Assembly: GCA_013205335.1 (NCBI GenBank)
Contig: JABMNB010000496.1
Coordinates: 1 to 25,603, forward strand
Source of the DNA: Rhodospirillales bacterium
GTDB lineage: Bacteria; Pseudomonadota; Alphaproteobacteria; Reyranellales; Reyranellaceae
Direction of reading: 5' to 3'
DNA: 25,603 bases
Positions 7,863-14,324 of the stretch are shown here, in pieces. A program made the translations under genes and the position numbers. Within the stretch, counting starts at the first letter, position 1; the number at the start of each line of letters is the position of its first letter. A model generated the notes under the pieces. The model saw only the letters and a list, made by a program, of their open reading frames with translations. It was not told the DNA's origin and searched no databases.

Positions 7863-8108
7863 TCATGGGGAGTGGCGAGCGAAAGCGGACGCGGTTCTCG
7901 CGAACAGTTCCTCGAGCTTGTCGAGGGCCATGCCCCAGCCGTCGCGATGGCCGTCGCGCGCCTTCTCGTCGAAGAACTGTTCGTGGGTCAGCGTCAGGAG
8001 GGGGCCCTCCTGCTCGTCGAGCCGGGCGAGAAGCGCTCGGCGCGTCGGGGCGGCGAGAGCGACGAGGGTGCGGTCGAGCCAGCGGAGTTGGTTGAGAAGC
8101 CTCTCGGC
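7863..8108 (-). pseudogene. Collapsed ArsR regulator / AHSA1 (SRPBCC) gene remnant
   Basis: The minus-strand open frame between stops at 8109-8111 and 7863-7865 encodes 81 residues with two unrelated signatures. The first ~30 residues (NQLRWLDRTLVALAAPTRRA then LLARL) match the N-terminal helix of ArsR-type winged-helix regulators, normally written 'LD..F.ALADPTRRAIL..L'. From about residue 31 on (DEQEG, LLTLTHEQFFDEKARDGH, RDGWGMALDKLEELFA) it matches the last strand and C-terminal helix of AHSA1-type SRPBCC proteins. ArsR and AHSA1 genes often sit side by side in that order, so an in-frame deletion joining the start of one to the end of the other explains it. There is no ATG/GTG/TTG start after the upstream stop, so it is probably not expressed. 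Confidence 0.65.
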
Positions 8109-8142
8109 TCAGCCCGAACCGACGGGGTAAGCTAAAGGAAGG

Positions 8143-8883
8143 TCATCCCAGCTTCTTGATCAGCGCCTGCGCGGCGGCGGGATTGCGGACCTTGGCGCCG
8201 GAGATGAAGTAGACGAAGGCGTCGCCCTTCTTGGCCCAGGCCCTGGCGCGCCTGGCCCAGTTATCGATGTCGGCGGGCTTGTAGCCGGTCTTCACCTTCT
8301 CCTCGGCCTGCATCAGCCGGGCATAGGTGAAGTCGGCGGTCGGCTCGTCGATCTCGGGGAAGTCCTTGTCGTGGGCATAGACGATCGCCGCCTTGTACTT
8401 GGCGGCGAGAGCGTAGAAGCGCTCGTCCTTGAAGCTGTCGTGCCTGACCTCGAGCGCATGGCGCAGCGGCAGCTTGCCGACCTCGCGCGGCAGCAGTTTC
8501 AGGAAGGCCTCGAAGTCCTCGGGATCGAACTTCTTGGTGGCCATGAACTGCCAGTTGATCGGCCCCAGCCGGTCCTTGAGTTCGACCAGCCCCTGCGTCA
8601 CGAAGCGCTGCACCGATTCGCCAGCATCCGCCAGCACCCGACGGTTGGTGCAGAAGCGCGAGGCCTTCACCGCGAACACGAAGCCATCCGGCGTCTCGTC
8701 GCGCCACTTGGCCCAGCTCGCCGGCTTGAAGCTCGAATAGTAGGTGCCGTTGATCTCGATCGAGGTGAGCTGCCGGCTGGCATACTCCAGCTCGCGCTTC
8801 TGGGTCAGGTCCTCGGGATAGAAGACGCCGCGCCACGGTTCGAAGGTCCAGCCGCCGATGCCGACGAGAATTTTTCCGCTCAT
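8143..8883 (-). CDS. DUF72 (YecE-like) family protein
   Basis: This 246-residue protein spans the whole DUF72 TIM-barrel-like domain. The start KILVGIGGWTFEPWRGVFYP, the TSIEINGTYYSSFKPASWAKW block, FVFAVKASRF, and the late block RHALEVRHDSF and AIVYAHDKD are family hallmarks. The C-terminal DAFVYFISGAKVRNPAAAQ corresponds to the usual 'Y.yFnN...g.A..nA..L' end, but here ISGAK replaces the more common F-N-N wording. The biochemical function of DUF72 is not established. The upstream 57 bp is shared with the divergently oriented receiver gene; a TATACT box lies just before the start on its own strand. The length is normal and no damage is seen. Confidence 0.92.
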   Translation of the reverse strand: MSGKILVGIGGWTFEPWRGVFYPEDLTQKRELEYASRQLTSIEINGTYYSSFKPASWAKWRDETPDGFVFAVKASRFCTNRRVLADAGESVQRFVTQGLVELKDRLGPINWQFMATKKFDPEDFEAFLKLLPREVGKLPLRHALEVRHDSFKDERFYALAAKYKAAIVYAHDKDFPEIDEPTADFTYARLMQAEEKVKTGYKPADIDNWARRARAWAKKGDAFVYFISGAKVRNPAAAQALIKKLG

Positions 8884-8940
8884 GGGGTGAAGTATAGCGT
8901 GAAAGAAAGACGAAAAATTCCGGAATGCGGTTGGATTTGC

Positions 8941-9420
8941 ATGAAGCGAAGCGCGTTTCCTGCAGTAGCCAGCACGGCGTTGGGGAGCTGTGCGTACAGG
9001 CTTTTGGGGTGTGTGTTGGCGGATTCAGGTGATGCAGGCGCGTCAGGCCTGACGATACTCGTAGTCGAAAGCGACCCGGCAGCCCGCAGCCTCCTCGTGG
9101 ACCATCTGCGGCGCCGGGGCTTCAGGATCGTGGAAACCGAGCATGGCGGCGCCGCGATCAGGACAGCAGCCGCCCAGTCGTTCGACTATGTGGTTGTCGA
9201 CATCGACTGGGTGGGCGTGAGCGATGGCGCGGCCCTGGCGCGATGGACGACGACCAAACGGTCGCAGACGAGGGTCGTCCTGTCCTCCACGACCCTGTCG
9301 CACTGGTTCTCCGCCGGCAGCGCGATGGCCGGCCTGCCGCTCGTCAGGAAGCCGTTCCGACAGGAAGACCTGGATCGGATTCTCTCGCCGGTGGCGGTTG
9401 CGGCGCCCGCGAGGGCGTGA
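8941..9420 (+). CDS. Orphan response-regulator receiver-domain protein
   Basis: From the ATG at 8941 this encodes 159 residues. The first ~36 are not conserved-looking, so a GTG at 9013 or TTG at 9004 or 9016 could be the true start. Residues 37-150 form one CheY-like domain: LTILVVESDPAARSLL, FDYVVVDIDW with phosphoacceptor D87, VVLSSTTLSH after beta-4, and LVRKPF with the invariant lysine K137. The acidic pocket reads E43-S44-D45 rather than the usual E/D-D-D, so one acidic residue is changed. No output domain follows. There is no kinase nearby; the closest is the hybrid kinase 5 kb away. It is divergent from the DUF72 gene. The role is probably phosphotransfer or protein interaction. Confidence 0.72.
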   Translation: MKRSAFPAVASTALGSCAYRLLGCVLADSGDAGASGLTILVVESDPAARSLLVDHLRRRGFRIVETEHGGAAIRTAAAQSFDYVVVDIDWVGVSDGAALARWTTTKRSQTRVVLSSTTLSHWFSAGSAMAGLPLVRKPFRQEDLDRILSPVAVAAPARA

Positions 9421-9511
9421 CGTCGATCTGCGGATCGACCGGGCTGGAGACGCCGTTGGCCGCTGACGAGTGATGGCGCAGGTCGCTCGCGACAGGTCGG
9501 AGCGGCTCACG

Positions 9512-9540
9512 TTGACTCAATCCACCTCTAGCAGTCTTGT
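9512..9540 (+). promoter_or_regulatory. Possible weak sigma-70-type promoter before the GST operon
   Basis: TTGACT (9512-9517) is separated by 17 nt from TCTTGT (9535-9540), which matches only three of six -10 bases. It lies 58 bp upstream of the GST start in a 178-bp gap, and is offered only because of its place and the good -35 box. Confidence 0.3.
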
Positions 9541-9598
9541 GTGGCCGTCCGGTGATATCCCGGTCGCAGCCACATCTGCTTCGGTCACGAGGAACGTC

Positions 9599-10204
9599 AT
9601 GAAGATCTACCACGCCCCAAACACCCGCTCGGTCCGCATCGTCTGGCTGTTCGAGGAGTTGGGGCTGCCGTACGATCTCGAGAAGCACAAGCTCGGCGAT
9701 CTGGGCATGCGCTCGCCCGAGTATCTCAAGGTCCATCCCATGGGCCGGGTGCCGGCCCTGCAGGATGGCGACACCACGATCTTCGAGTCGGGTGCGATCG
9801 TTCAGTATGTTCTCGCCAAGTATGGCAAGGGGCGCCTCGTGCCGGATACCTCCTCGCCGGAGTTCGCGCAGTATCTGCAATGGCTGCATTACGCTGAGGG
9901 CATGATCATGCCGCCGGTGAACATCATCGTGGTCGAGACCATCCTCCTTCCGCCGGATCGTCGCAATCAGGTCAATGTCGACCGAGCCACGAAGCTCCTG
10001 TCGCGCATGCTCGGCGCCATCGACGTCCATCTTGCCGGGCGTGAATTCCTCGCCGGAGACTTCAGCGGCGCCGACATCATGACCGGACATGCCTGCACGG
10101 TGGCGCGCCGGCTTGGAGCGGACGTCTCCGACAAGCCGAACGTGGCCGCCTACATCGAGCGATTGAACGCGCGCCCGGCCCTGAAGCGCGCCTGGGCGGC
10201 ATGA
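9599..10204 (+). CDS. Glutathione S-transferase family protein
   Basis: This 201-residue protein has a thioredoxin-like N-terminal domain (KIYHAPNTRSVRIVWLFEEL). S11 is a candidate glutathione-activating residue, the cis-proline P52 sits in GRVPAL, and the glutathione gamma-glutamyl contact is E63-S64 in IFESGAIVQY. The helical C-terminal domain carries the N-capping-box-like FSGADIMTGHA. It conjugates or isomerises substrates with glutathione in the cytoplasm. The frame is open further upstream, but GAGGA lies 6 nt before the ATG at 9599 and the fold begins there. Its stop overlaps the next gene's start as ATGA, so the two are translationally coupled. Confidence 0.93.
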   Translation: MKIYHAPNTRSVRIVWLFEELGLPYDLEKHKLGDLGMRSPEYLKVHPMGRVPALQDGDTTIFESGAIVQYVLAKYGKGRLVPDTSSPEFAQYLQWLHYAEGMIMPPVNIIVVETILLPPDRRNQVNVDRATKLLSRMLGAIDVHLAGREFLAGDFSGADIMTGHACTVARRLGADVSDKPNVAAYIERLNARPALKRAWAA

Positions 10205-11019
10205 TGTCCCGGGCGGTCGACACCGGGACGGATCAGCTCTTGTGCGCGGTGGCAGACCACGTCGCCACCGTGTCGTTCAACCGGCCGGAGAAGCGCAACG
10301 CGCTGGGCGATGTCGTCACGCCCGCGCTGCGCGAGATCCTGCTTGTGCTGGAGGCGGATCCAGACGTCCGCGTGATCATCCTCACCGGCGTCGGCAAGTC
10401 CTTCTGCGCCGGCGGCGACGTCAAGGGCATGGCCGGCGGCGGTCCCGACGATCGCACGATCGACGACAAGATTCGCGCACTCCAGCACCGCCAGCAGACC
10501 CTGACCCTGCGCCTGCACGAGCTGGCGAAGCCAACCATAGCCGCCCTGCCGGGCGCCGCGGCCGGGGCGGGCATGTCGATCGCGCTTGCGTGCGACATCA
10601 GGGTCGGCGCAACCAGCGCCTTCTATGCGACCGGCTTTGCCGCGATAGGGCTTTCGGGCGACTACGGCGGCTCGTGGCAACTCACGCAGATCGTCGGCCC
10701 GGCGAAGGCAAAGGAGATCTACTTCACCGGGCGCCGCGTTTACGCCGAGGAGGCACTGGCGCTGGGCCTGCTGAACGAGGTCGTCGCCGACGAAGACCTT
10801 GCGATCCGGGCGGCCGAGCTGGCGAAGCAGATCGCCAGCGGACCGCCGCTCGCCATCCGTTACATGAAGCAGAACATCAACCGTGCGACGCAGGCCGACT
10901 TCAGGACCTGTCTCGACTGGGAGGCCGATCGCCTGGTCCGGGTCGCGCAGACCCAGGACCACAAGGAGGCGGTGCGCGCCTTCATCGAGAAGCGCTCGCC
11001 GGTATTCAAGGGCGCGTAG
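10201..11019 (+). CDS. Enoyl-CoA hydratase/isomerase (crotonase) family, isomerase-type active site
   Basis: This 272-residue protein has the crotonase fold. The oxyanion-hole regions are FCAGGDVKGM (68-77) and AAAGAGMSIALACD (119-132), followed by the KAKEIYFTGRRVYAEEAL helix and GLLNEVV. Aligned by eye to rat mitochondrial enoyl-CoA hydratase, the two catalytic glutamates are absent: the E144 position is S126 and the E164 position is about F146. D154 in GLSGDYGGSW falls where dienoyl-CoA isomerase and PaaG-type isomerases keep a catalytic aspartate. An isomerase, or another CoA-ester reaction, is therefore likelier than hydration. ATGATG gives two adjacent starts (10201 or 10204), the first overlapping the GST stop. 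Aromatic-acid or fatty-acyl CoA intermediates are possible substrates. Confidence 0.92.
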   Translation: MMSRAVDTGTDQLLCAVADHVATVSFNRPEKRNALGDVVTPALREILLVLEADPDVRVIILTGVGKSFCAGGDVKGMAGGGPDDRTIDDKIRALQHRQQTLTLRLHELAKPTIAALPGAAAGAGMSIALACDIRVGATSAFYATGFAAIGLSGDYGGSWQLTQIVGPAKAKEIYFTGRRVYAEEALALGLLNEVVADEDLAIRAAELAKQIASGPPLAIRYMKQNINRATQADFRTCLDWEADRLVRVAQTQDHKEAVRAFIEKRSPVFKGA

Positions 11020-11077
11020 CCACGCGCGGCCGCCTCGCGTCTGGGCGACGGCAGCATTGGCATCAAAGGGAGATCCC

Positions 11078-11752
11078 ATGAACGTTCTGGAGGCCATTAC
11101 GAGCCGCAAGTCGATCCGCGCCTTCCGGCCCGATCCGGTGCCGAAGGACACAATCGAGAAGATCCTGCAGGTCTCGCAGCGTGCGCCGAGCGGCACCAAC
11201 ACCCAGCCGTGGCACGTCCATGTCTGCTCCGGCGCCGTCAAGCAGGCCATCACCGACGACGTGCTCGCGCTCGTCCGCAGCGGCGGCGGCGAGAAGTACG
11301 AGGACTACGACTACTATCCGCCGGAGTGGAAGCCTGTGCACCGCGATCGCCGCCGCGGCGTCGGCTGGTCGCTCTATGGCCTCGTGGGCGTCCCCAAGGG
11401 GGACCGCGCCGCCAGCGCGCGGCAGTCGGCCCGCAATTTTCTGTTCTTCGATGCGCCGGTCGGCCTGTTCGTGACGTTGGATTCCTACCTCGGCCGCGGC
11501 AACTGGGCGGATGCCGGCATGTACCTGCAGACGATCATGCTCGCCGCCAGGGAGTTCGGCCTCGACACCTGCCCGCAGGCGGCGTGGATCCCGTATCAGA
11601 AGCCCGTCTTCAAGCATCTGGGCATTCCAGCCGACCAGGCGCTCGTCTCCGGGATGGCGCTGGGCTTCGCCGATCATTCCAAGATCGAGAACACGCTGGT
11701 GAGCGAGCGCGAGGCACTGGCCAATGTTGCGCATTTCCACGGGTTTGATTGA
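11078..11752 (+). CDS. Nitroreductase family FMN-dependent oxidoreductase
   Basis: This 224-residue protein belongs to the nitroreductase fold family, which are homodimeric FMN enzymes reducing nitro groups, quinones or other electrophiles with NAD(P)H. The FMN phosphate-binding start AITSRKSIRAFRPDPV (residues 6-21), the RAPSGTNTQPW loop (35-45), the DAGMYLQTIMLAAREFGLDTCPQ segment and the closing SGMALGFAD are all typical. The start at 11078 has AAAGGGAGA upstream and fits the family N-terminus exactly. The open frame before it lies over the end of the crotonase gene. It follows the crotonase by 58 bp and belongs to the same putative operon. The electron acceptor is not predictable. Confidence 0.93.
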   Translation: MNVLEAITSRKSIRAFRPDPVPKDTIEKILQVSQRAPSGTNTQPWHVHVCSGAVKQAITDDVLALVRSGGGEKYEDYDYYPPEWKPVHRDRRRGVGWSLYGLVGVPKGDRAASARQSARNFLFFDAPVGLFVTLDSYLGRGNWADAGMYLQTIMLAAREFGLDTCPQAAWIPYQKPVFKHLGIPADQALVSGMALGFADHSKIENTLVSEREALANVAHFHGFD

Positions 11753-11794
11753 ACCGGTCTCGTACTCGCGCAGGGACAGGAGCAGGAAGCTTCG

Positions 11795-11923
11795 ATGACG
11801 GAAGTTGTTTCATTCGCGCAACATGCACAGGAACTGCTCAAGCTCGATCCCGCAGCGTTCGCGGCAACTAAGCAACGTTTGCGTCAGCCAAACCTGAATC
11901 GCATTGCGGCAGCGACGGGCTGA
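11795..11923 (+). pseudogene. Small ORF or gene-end relic, 42 residues
   Basis: ATG at 11795 opens 42 codons (MTEVVSFAQHAQELLKLDPA, then AFAATKQRLRQPNLNRIAAA, TG). The frame is also open back to 11753, without a better start. AGGAGCAGGAAG lies upstream. The wording 'LA..DPAAFAATKQRLR' resembles the C-terminal helix of some crotonase-family proteins, so it may be the surviving tail of a lost paralogue, but that is only a resemblance. Its base composition is lower in GC than the flanking genes. It sits in the 226-bp gap between the nitroreductase and the MFS transporter. Confidence 0.35.
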
Positions 11924-11955
11924 TCGCCGTGGCGGCAGAAACCTTCCGAGGACAC

Positions 11956-11982
11956 ATGAACAGCCAGCGGCGCGCCGCATGA
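11956..11982 (+). CDS. Possible 8-codon leader ORF coupled to the MFS gene
   Basis: An ATG at 11956, with a GAGGACAC ribosome site just before it, opens eight codons (MNSQRRAA). Its TGA overlaps the transporter's ATG as ATGA. The ribosome site is correctly spaced for this mini-ORF and too far (about 28 nt) from the transporter start. Ribosomes may therefore reach the transporter by termination-reinitiation. It could also be chance, or a scar from a lost upstream gene. Confidence 0.3.
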   Translation: MNSQRRAA

Positions 11983-13166
11983 CGACCGCAGCCCTCGCGC
12001 GGCCCTGGCTGGTGCTGGCCGGCCTCGCGCTGGGCGTCTGTGTGACACACGGCTTTGCCCGCCTGGCCTACGGTCTGCTGCTTCCGGCGATGAAGTCCGA
12101 GATGGGGTGGACCTACGCGCAAGCCGGCTGGCTGAATACCGCCAACGCGCTGGGCTACCTCGGGGGTGCGGTGCTCACCATGTTGATCATCCGCCGCTTC
12201 TCCCCCGCACGTATCTTCGCCTTCGGCATGGGCACCACCGCCGTGGCACTGCTGGCCACGGGGCTGGACGCCGGGTTGGCGTGGCAGACGTTCTGGCGCT
12301 TCGCCGTGGGCCTGCTGGGGGCGCTGTCGTTCTCCACCGCGGGCGCGCTCGCTGCGGGGCTGTTCCCGGGTGATGCACGCCGCAGTGCGCTGGCCATCGC
12401 CATACTATTCGGCGCGGGTGGTGGCCTGGGCGTGGTGCTGACAGGCGGGAGCTTGCCGCTGATGCTGGACACATGGGGACCGGCGTCTTGGCCGGCGGGC
12501 TGGATGGCCATCGGTGCCGTCAGCCTGTGTGCCCTGCCGCTCGGCCTGTGGGCGGCCTCGCGGCTGCACGCGCCGGTGCAGGCTGGACCGACCGAGGCGA
12601 CACCCTTGCCGGTGCGCCACATGCTGCCCGTGATGGCCGGCTATGCGTGCTTCGGCCTGGGCTACTTCGTCTACCTGACTTTCTTGTCGGCGTGGATGAG
12701 CGAGCAGCGCGCGAGCGCCGGCTTCATCGCGTTCGTGTGGGTCGTGCTAGGCGCCAGCATTGGCGTGTCGCCGTTCGTGTGGCGGCGCATAATGGCGCGC
12801 CATGCCTCGGGCTTGCCGATGGCCTTGATCATGACCTGCATCGCCATCGGCACCGCTTTGCCGGTGGTGTTGCCGAAAGGGCCCGTGTTGTTGGTGTCGG
12901 CAGTGGTCTTCGGCCTGTCGGTCTTCATGGTCCCCGGCGCGGGAACAAACTTCGTGCGGCAGAACATGCCACCACAAGCCTGGGGAAGCGCCATCAGCCT
13001 GTTCACGCTGATCTTTGCCGCGGCCCAGATCGCGGGCCCCTATGGCGCCGGGCTGGTGGCAGACCTGTTTGGCAACATCGGCATTAGTCTGCTGGTGGCC
13101 GCGGGCGTGTTGATGACCGGCGCGGCGCTGGCCCTTTTGCAACAGCCTGTTCAACAGGCCAGTTGA
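11979..13166 (+). CDS. YbfB/YjiJ-family MFS transporter
   Basis: This 395-residue protein has about 12 hydrophobic helices in two halves separated by a polar loop (near residues 190-210, HAPVQAGPTEATPLPV). The opening LALGVCVTHGFARLAYGLLLPAMKSEMGW and QAGWLNTANALGYLGGA match the YbfB/YjiJ branch (PF06779), which has FaRf-Y-llP and D/N-motif features in helices 1-2. The late GPGT-like segment VFMVPGAGTNFVRQNMPPQAWGSA is also typical. Substrates in this branch are mostly unknown. The ATG at 11979 overlaps the stop of a short upstream ORF. It stands between gene relics on both sides, which hints that this stretch has been rearranged. Confidence 0.9.
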   Translation: MTTAALARPWLVLAGLALGVCVTHGFARLAYGLLLPAMKSEMGWTYAQAGWLNTANALGYLGGAVLTMLIIRRFSPARIFAFGMGTTAVALLATGLDAGLAWQTFWRFAVGLLGALSFSTAGALAAGLFPGDARRSALAIAILFGAGGGLGVVLTGGSLPLMLDTWGPASWPAGWMAIGAVSLCALPLGLWAASRLHAPVQAGPTEATPLPVRHMLPVMAGYACFGLGYFVYLTFLSAWMSEQRASAGFIAFVWVVLGASIGVSPFVWRRIMARHASGLPMALIMTCIAIGTALPVVLPKGPVLLVSAVVFGLSVFMVPGAGTNFVRQNMPPQAWGSAISLFTLIFAAAQIAGPYGAGLVADLFGNIGISLLVAAGVLMTGAALALLQQPVQQAS

Positions 13167-13193
13167 ACACCATGTCCCCTGGGAGGGTCCGAT

Positions 13194-13417
13194 ATGGCCG
13201 CAAACACAGTGGGCAACAGGCGTCTCATTCTGTGTGGGGAGACGGCACGGCGCGCCCAATACGGCCCCACTGGGCGCTCGCCGAACCGGCCCACTACTAC
13301 GAGAGCGCCGCGATCGCCACCTATCTCGCGGACATGTACGCTTCCGAGGCAACTGCTCTGATTCCGAGAGGGTCGCCTCCCGCCAGTACGCAACACGCCA
13401 CCAAAGTCCTGATCTGA
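13194..13417 (+). pseudogene. Decayed glutathione S-transferase relic
   Basis: After a ribosome-like GGGAGGG, an ATG at 13194 starts NRRLILCGETARRAQ, which fits the first strand of a GST ('LILYGET'). The continuation fits another frame (frameshift near 13255-13265): HWALAEPAHYYESAAIATYL then ADMYASEATALIPRGSP, the 'ALAE...ESAAI..YLAD' signature of the GST N-terminal domain. The cis-proline region between these is missing and the frame stops at 13417, so about two thirds of the gene is gone. It lies between the MFS gene and the isomerase; 13167-13441 otherwise holds nothing recognisable. Confidence 0.6.
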
Positions 13418-13441
13418 ACCTAGCAAGGAGCTGAGCCAGCC

Positions 13442-14062
13442 ATGAGTCCAAGGGTCGAGTTTCACTTCGATTTCGGCAGCCCCAACGCCTATTTCTGCCA
13501 CAAGGTCCTGCCCGCCCTTGCGGCACGGACCGGCGTGCAGATCGCCTATGTTCCGGTGCTGCTCGGCGGCGTCTTCAAGCTGACCAACAACCAGCCACCC
13601 ATGGTCCAGTTCAAGGGCATCAAGAACAAGGGCGAGTACGCCCGCCGCGAGACCGAGCGGTTCATCCACAAGCACGGTCTCACCGGCTTCCGGAGCAATC
13701 CGCATTTCCCCGTCAACACCGTGCAGATCATGCGCGGCGCACTGGTCGCCGAGCGCGATGGATTCTTCGACCGCTACGTCGATCAGGTCTTCCACCATAT
13801 GTGGGAGGAGCCGAAGAAGATGGACGATGCCGCGGTCATCCAAGACGCGCTCGATACCTCGGGATTTGATGGCCGGGCGATCCTCGATGGCACCCAGGAG
13901 CAGTCGATCAAGGACAAGCTGATCGCGAACACCGAGGCGTCGGTGGCGCGCGGCAATTTCGGCAGCCCGACATTCTTCGTCGGCGACGAAATGTACTTCG
14001 GCAAGGACCGGTTGCAGGAGGTCGAGGAAGAGATCGTCTCCGCCACGCAGCGCGCGCGATGA
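13442..14062 (+). CDS. 2-hydroxychromene-2-carboxylate isomerase family (DsbA-like, kappa-class GST fold)
   Basis: This 206-residue protein has a DsbA-like fold. It opens with VEFHFDFGSPNAYF, where S13 is the candidate glutathione-contacting residue. It continues with LLGGVFKLTNNQPP, the NPHFPVNTVQIMRGAL segment and the family end GNFGSPTFFVGDEMYFGKDRL, which contains the cis-proline P176. In naphthalene and related aromatic pathways this enzyme isomerises 2-hydroxychromene-2-carboxylate with glutathione as cofactor. The family is also common outside such pathways, so the true substrate is open. A good ribosome site (AAGGAGCTGAG) precedes the start. It is the last plus-strand gene of the detoxification block, with 380 nt between it and the MFS end occupied mostly by the GST relic. 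Confidence 0.92.
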   Translation: MSPRVEFHFDFGSPNAYFCHKVLPALAARTGVQIAYVPVLLGGVFKLTNNQPPMVQFKGIKNKGEYARRETERFIHKHGLTGFRSNPHFPVNTVQIMRGALVAERDGFFDRYVDQVFHHMWEEPKKMDDAAVIQDALDTSGFDGRAILDGTQEQSIKDKLIANTEASVARGNFGSPTFFVGDEMYFGKDRLQEVEEEIVSATQRAR

Positions 14063-14116
14063 GGCGCACCTAGAGAAGGGATCGCCTGGCCCAGATTCCT
14101 TCACGACGCAGCCAGG

Positions 14117-14281
14117 TCAGAGCAGCCCCGGGCTCCGGAAGCGCGCGTGCCCCTTGCGGCCGATCACCCGGTGATCGTGGATCGTGATGCCCAGCGCCTC
14201 AGACGCCGCCTTGATCCCGCGCGTCATCTCGATGTCGTCGCGGCTCGGCTTGGGATCGCCGCTGGGGTGGTTGCGAACTCG
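14117..14281 (-). pseudogene. Second, partial copy of the radC 3' end (last ~54 codons)
   Basis: The minus strand encodes V-R-NHPSGDPKPSRDDIEMTR, then GIKAASEALGITIHDH, RVIGRKGHARFRS and PGLL followed by TGA. Over about 160 bp it matches the 3' end of the intact radC at 18000-18165: by my eye count about 20 mismatches (roughly 88% identity), with 7 of 52 residues changed. Similarity starts at the stop codon and ends abruptly at the JAMM motif, whose first histidine is Arg here. Nothing RadC-like continues upstream; the hybrid kinase gene ends 43 bp away. It cannot encode a working enzyme. It is either the displaced original radC end after an integration event or the tail of a deleted paralogue. 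Confidence 0.88.
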
Positions 14282-14324
14282 CAGGCCAGGTCACAAGCGG
14301 GACCAGTCGAGCGACGGGCCTGGG

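Noticed and set aside
7761..8135. A 124-codon plus-strand frame in the gap before DUF72
   Set aside because: The minus strand there carries recognisable ArsR and AHSA1 pieces; the plus frame has none.
13145..13168. Overlapping small inverted repeats after the MFS stop (GCCTG/CAGGC and GTTCAAC/GTTGAAC) as a terminator
   Set aside because: Stems are only 5-7 bp and no T run follows, so termination is not supported.
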